Assembly: GCA_002360495.1 (NCBI GenBank)
Contig: DEQO01000044.1
Coordinates: 1 to 53,391, forward strand
Direction: 5' to 3'
Length of the DNA stretch: 53,391 bases
Source of the DNA: Flavobacteriales bacterium UBA3364
GTDB taxonomy: Bacteria > Bacteroidota > Bacteroidia > Flavobacteriales_F > PHOS-HE28
Position 1 is the first letter of the stretch. Each line of letters opens with the position of its first letter. The notes beneath the pieces are model-generated. The model was not told where the DNA came from. It worked only from the letters and a program-made list of their open reading frames with translations, and did not search any database. Position numbers and translations under genes: made by a program. Below are positions 52,401-53,391 of this stretch, piece by piece.

Positions 52401-53391
52401 TATTCGCTCTATGGTGCCTGGGGCAACGGCGCTGTAATTAACCTGACCTCTACGGGAGCCACGGGCCTCGGTCTCGAAGCATTCGATGCCTGTGGCGGCA
52501 ACAGCCTGTACTGTGGCACGGGCTCGCATCATGTGGTCACCGGACCGAACACGTGGACTTATCTCCGGGTCTTCAGCACCGGACCTGGAGGATTCAACAT
52601 CTGCACAACTGCTCCCGCCACGAACAACGAGTGCAGTTATGCGGCACCCTTGACCTTGGAGTTGGAAGGGGATTGCCCCGCCAATGCAGTGACAGGATCG
52701 ACCGTCGAGGCTGGCTTGAACGGCGTGGTCGCTTGCAGCAGTGGTGCCACAGGTGACGTTTGGTACCAGGTCTACTCAGGATCCGCCACCGCAATGCACA
52801 GCGATCTGGCCTCCTTGGGGGCAGGTGGTTTGGGACTTGAGGTCTTCGATGCCTGCGGTGGCAATAGTGTCTACTGCGCGAACGGTTTGGTGCATGAGTT
52901 CTTGGTGATCCCCGGAACTTCCTACTATTTGAAAGTTCATTCGACGACATCCGGTGCGTTCACCATTTGTGCCACGCAGGCCGATGGGGCAGAGGATTGC
53001 CTGGGTGTTCCAGGTGGTCCCGCGATCCCCGGATCCGGTTGCGATGATCTGAGTGCGTTCACCATCAATGACCAGTACCAGATCAGCTGTGACTGCCAGG
53101 GTTACGATTGCGTTGGTGTGTTGGGTGGAACAGCAGGGCCGGGAACACCGTGCAGCTACCCTTACGCGTCGACCAGTATCACGGGTGTTGGGAACGCGAC
53201 CTGCGGTTGGGATTACACCAATTGCGCGGGTGAAGCGAAGGCCTGGTCCAACTATCCCGTGACTTCCTGCGACGACGGTGATCCATTGACCATCAATGAA
53301 ACCTGGGACGCCAACTGCGACTGTACTTCGGGAACTGATTGTGCCGGTGTGGTGGGTGGAACGAATGTTCCTGGTGCACCGTGCAGCTACC
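46404..53391 (+). CDS. Giant secreted tandem-repeat protein (incomplete at window end)
   Basis: An open frame of at least 2,329 codons, running off the window without a stop. It starts at the ATG at 46404 with a signal peptide (WPLLALLCSIIAPITGWSQ). Residues about 30-247 form a beta-rich N-terminal domain (LGSPVTQNFNGMGTTATTTT, SLTGLLIPAGADYYLRW). From residue 248 come 16 repeats of about 119-126 residues, each opening with NDEC or NDDC and containing DVWYYF, GLGIEVF, CGGTSVYC and a RVxSxTxGxFxVCV end, like the pre-peptidase-C-type beta-sandwich repeats of Bacteroidota surface proteins. From about residue 2197 a second, Cys-rich repeat type begins (DCLGVPGGPAIPGSGCDD). A C-terminal T9SS domain is expected beyond the window but not seen. 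Likely an adhesin or surface filament. Confidence 0.9.
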   Translation, partial: MTVRSTPRTWPLLALLCSIIAPITGWSQMNITSLGSPVTQNFNGMGTTATTTTTSTLPAGFKVSGSGDWSTGATTVSLAGGTSGSGVFASGSTGGAYNMANGVIASSTDRSLGFLTSGSFTSPRSIVLKLHNGTGAEIGSLDLAWNYEKSRNGTRAVGWTFFHGNTVVPAIADGNGDFSYAADANNTGVNNPPLSQPMSMSLTGLLIPAGADYYLRWTYTGVGGSSNAKALSIDDFTVTANAPPPPANDECVGATYFGTTSAESCSGSAVSDSTTYATASGGSCSTSSTDVWYYFYSTSTTEFVNLSTISAAGMGIEVFDACGGNSVYCASGNQHQLSLTQDQYYYMRVFTGTPGRFTLCVSVPVGNDECANGTYLGGAQSYGSCTSTLGTTMGSTPSGGSCGTTDVDVWYYFSSGTGSASFIDLEAVTASGLGIEVFDGACGGTSVYCGSGLEHTVPTVAGQTYYLRVFSSTAGEFSVCVSAVQPNDECSNPTYLGGAQAYGSCSSTPGTTAGSTPSGGSCGITDVDVWYYFSSGTGNASFVDLEAVTASGLGIEVFDGACGGTSVYCGNGLDHTVPTIAGQTYYLRVFSGTAGEFSVCVSAVQPNDECSNPTYLGGAQAFGSCISTPGTTSGSTPSGGSCGTTDVDVWYYFSSGTGSASFVDLEAVTASGLGIEVFDGACGGTSVYCGSGLDHTVPTISGQTYYMRVFSIAAGEFTVCISAVQPNDECANPTYLGGAQAFGSCISTPGTTSGSTPSGGSCGTTDVDVWYYFSSGTGSASFVDLEAVTASGLGIEIFDGACGGTSVYCGSGLDHTVPTISGQTYYMRVFSATAGEFSACVSASQPNDECINGGLPSLTNYASGDCPANATMGTTAGSTPSGGACGASSDDVWYYFYSGGSLSAHIQLSEDGATGLGIEVYNDDCTIGQSIYCGAGTDHTVSVLTNLYYLVRVYSTVPGGFGICVSNVTQPGNDECAGAQNLGNYSSGDCPANATAGTTIGASPSGGACGATDNDVWYYFYSGSSLAAQVDLSAISANGLGIEVFEAACGGTSVYCSTGLSHGVSVTPGQNYWMRVYSTTPGEFTVCVSNVTQPGNDDCTGAQSLGNNVPADCPTNATTGTTIGASPSGGACGATDNDVWYYFYSGSSLAAQVDLSAISANGLGIEVFEAACGGTSVYCSSGLSHGVSVTPGQNYWMRVYSTTSGEFTVCVSNVTQPSNDDCTGAQSLGNNVPADCPTNATTGTTIGASPSGGACGATDNDVWYYFYSGSSLAAQVDLSAISASGLGIEVFEDACGGTSVYCGSGLGHGVVVTPGHNYWMRVYSTTPGEFTVCVSNVVQPGNDDCTGAQNLGNYATGDCPTNATTGTTLGASPSGGGCGATDNDVWYYFYSGSSLAAQVDLSAISASGLGIEVFEDACGGTSVYCASGISHGVAVTPAHNYWMRVYSTTDGEFTVCVSNVVQPGNDDCTGAQSLGNNVPGDCPTNATTGTTIGASPSGGACGSTDNDVWYYFYSGSSLAAQVDLSVISASGMGIEVFEDACGGTSVYCGSGLSHGVAVTPAHNYWMRVYSSIPGEFTVCVSNVVQPGNDDCTGAQNIGNNVPGDCPTNATTGTTIGASASGGSCGSTDNDVWYYFYSGSSLAAQVQLDEMGASGMGIEVFEAACGGTSVYCGSGLSHGVAVTPDQYYWMRVYSTTPGEFTVCVSNVTQPANDECAGSGNLGVYAVVDCPTYATAGTTLGGSSSGGSCGTGTNDVWYYFSNGSAAGTYLNLVPGSAAGMGVELYPDPQLDCSGSGVYCANGNSHLLPTQIGPYYRVRVFASTPGDFTICLTTPPTNDECAAATGLSTYSYGQCPDNNYPGSTLGATASGGSCSSSSPDVWYSFYSHAHAFNYVHLANDGATGLGIEVFDACGGASVYCGSGNEHLVPVTPNTTMYMRVFSTTPGGFQICVNRPPDNDDCAGAVTLNYWSNNDCVENVVTGTTVGATFNGGSCGSGAVDVWYSLYGAWGNGAVINLTSTGATGLGLEAFDACGGNSLYCGTGSHHVVTGPNTWTYLRVFSTGPGGFNICTTAPATNNECSYAAPLTLELEGDCPANAVTGSTVEAGLNGVVACSSGATGDVWYQVYSGSATAMHSDLASLGAGGLGLEVFDACGGNSVYCANGLVHEFLVIPGTSYYLKVHSTTSGAFTICATQADGAEDCLGVPGGPAIPGSGCDDLSAFTINDQYQISCDCQGYDCVGVLGGTAGPGTPCSYPYASTSITGVGNATCGWDYTNCAGEAKAWSNYPVTSCDDGDPLTINETWDANCDCTSGTDCAGVVGGTNVPGAPCSY
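47145..52985 (+). repeat. Sixteen tandem in-frame repeats (about 360-378 bp each)
   Basis: Repeat starts read at 47145, 47502, 47862, 48222, 48582, 48942, 49320, 49689, 50058, 50427, 50796, 51165, 51534, 51906, 52266 and 52626. Units 3-5 are spaced exactly 360 bp apart and units 8-12 exactly 369 bp. The central units are nearly identical in DNA, with an identical 184-bp run between units 7 and 8; outer ones are diverged. Confidence 0.9.

Noticed and set aside
47145..52985. Repeat array as CRISPR or a satellite
   Set aside because: Units are about 360-378 bp, in frame and protein-coding, without spacers.
1..53391. tRNA, rRNA, transposase or prophage genes
   Set aside because: None seen; no CCA-ended cloverleaf, integrase or phage structural gene was recognised by eye.

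Overview
The window looks like a GC-rich (high fifties percent by eye) chromosome segment of a Bacteroidota bacterium, most likely an environmental Flavobacteriales-type lineage. Four lines of evidence support this. It carries a type IX secretion system (T9SS) plug lipoprotein and several secreted proteins with T9SS type A or type B C-terminal sorting domains. It has bshA for bacillithiol and an alpha/beta-fused 2-oxoacid dehydrogenase E1. Many starts are preceded by TAnnTTTG or TAnnTTCG, the Bacteroidota -7 promoter element. An intact lpxB shows a Gram-negative envelope. I saw no tRNA, rRNA, CRISPR array, transposase or prophage.

Layout. 1-5.0 kb (minus): an envelope-glycan operon of a GT2 glycosyltransferase, a SAM methyltransferase, a GT-C membrane glycosyltransferase and an LtaS-like phosphotransferase. 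5.2-10.8 kb (plus): fused E1, a small secreted protein, a membrane-anchored deaminase, a lamin-tail T9SS protein and an unknown protein with an internal duplication. 10.9-17.6 kb (minus): a YdeI-like protein, a SUI1/eIF1 homologue, a GH38-type alpha-mannosidase bracketed by two REP-like palindromes, an outer-membrane barrel, a VOC protein and a CsgG/LpoB-like lipoprotein. 17.6-19.4 kb (plus): a FecCD/FecE-type importer. 19.5-31.5 kb (minus): an overlapping five-gene run (DUF349, thioesterase, DUF6265 lipoprotein, unknown, mscL), a SpoIIE-type phosphatase, P5C dehydrogenase, two beta-carbonic anhydrases with a SulP transporter, a small membrane protein and ApaG. 31.8-38.2 kb: a secreted beta-propeller, a J-like/KTSC protein, a T9SS type B PKD protein, two small unknowns and the T9SS plug. 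38.3-46.1 kb (mostly plus): an NqrF-like ferredoxin, bshA, RidA, surE, a small membrane protein, lpxB, a SpoIID protein, an alpha/beta hydrolase and a PAS-LuxR regulator. 46.4 kb to the window end: one open frame of at least 2,329 codons encoding a secreted protein with 16 tandem repeats of about 120 residues. It is cut by the window edge.

How the genes work together. Export and surface display are the common theme: the plug belongs to the T9SS, and four proteins here look like its cargo, including the giant repeat protein. The first operon plausibly builds and decorates a lipid-linked surface glycan. The SulP plus two carbonic anhydrases form an inorganic-carbon uptake and interconversion unit.

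The most unusual items are the giant repeat protein with its recently copied central repeats, the palindrome between it and the PAS-LuxR gene, the REP-like pair around the mannosidase, the stand-alone NqrF-type ferredoxin, the membrane-tethered deaminase and the self-duplicated unknown protein. I did not find a clear-cut new defence or mobile system.
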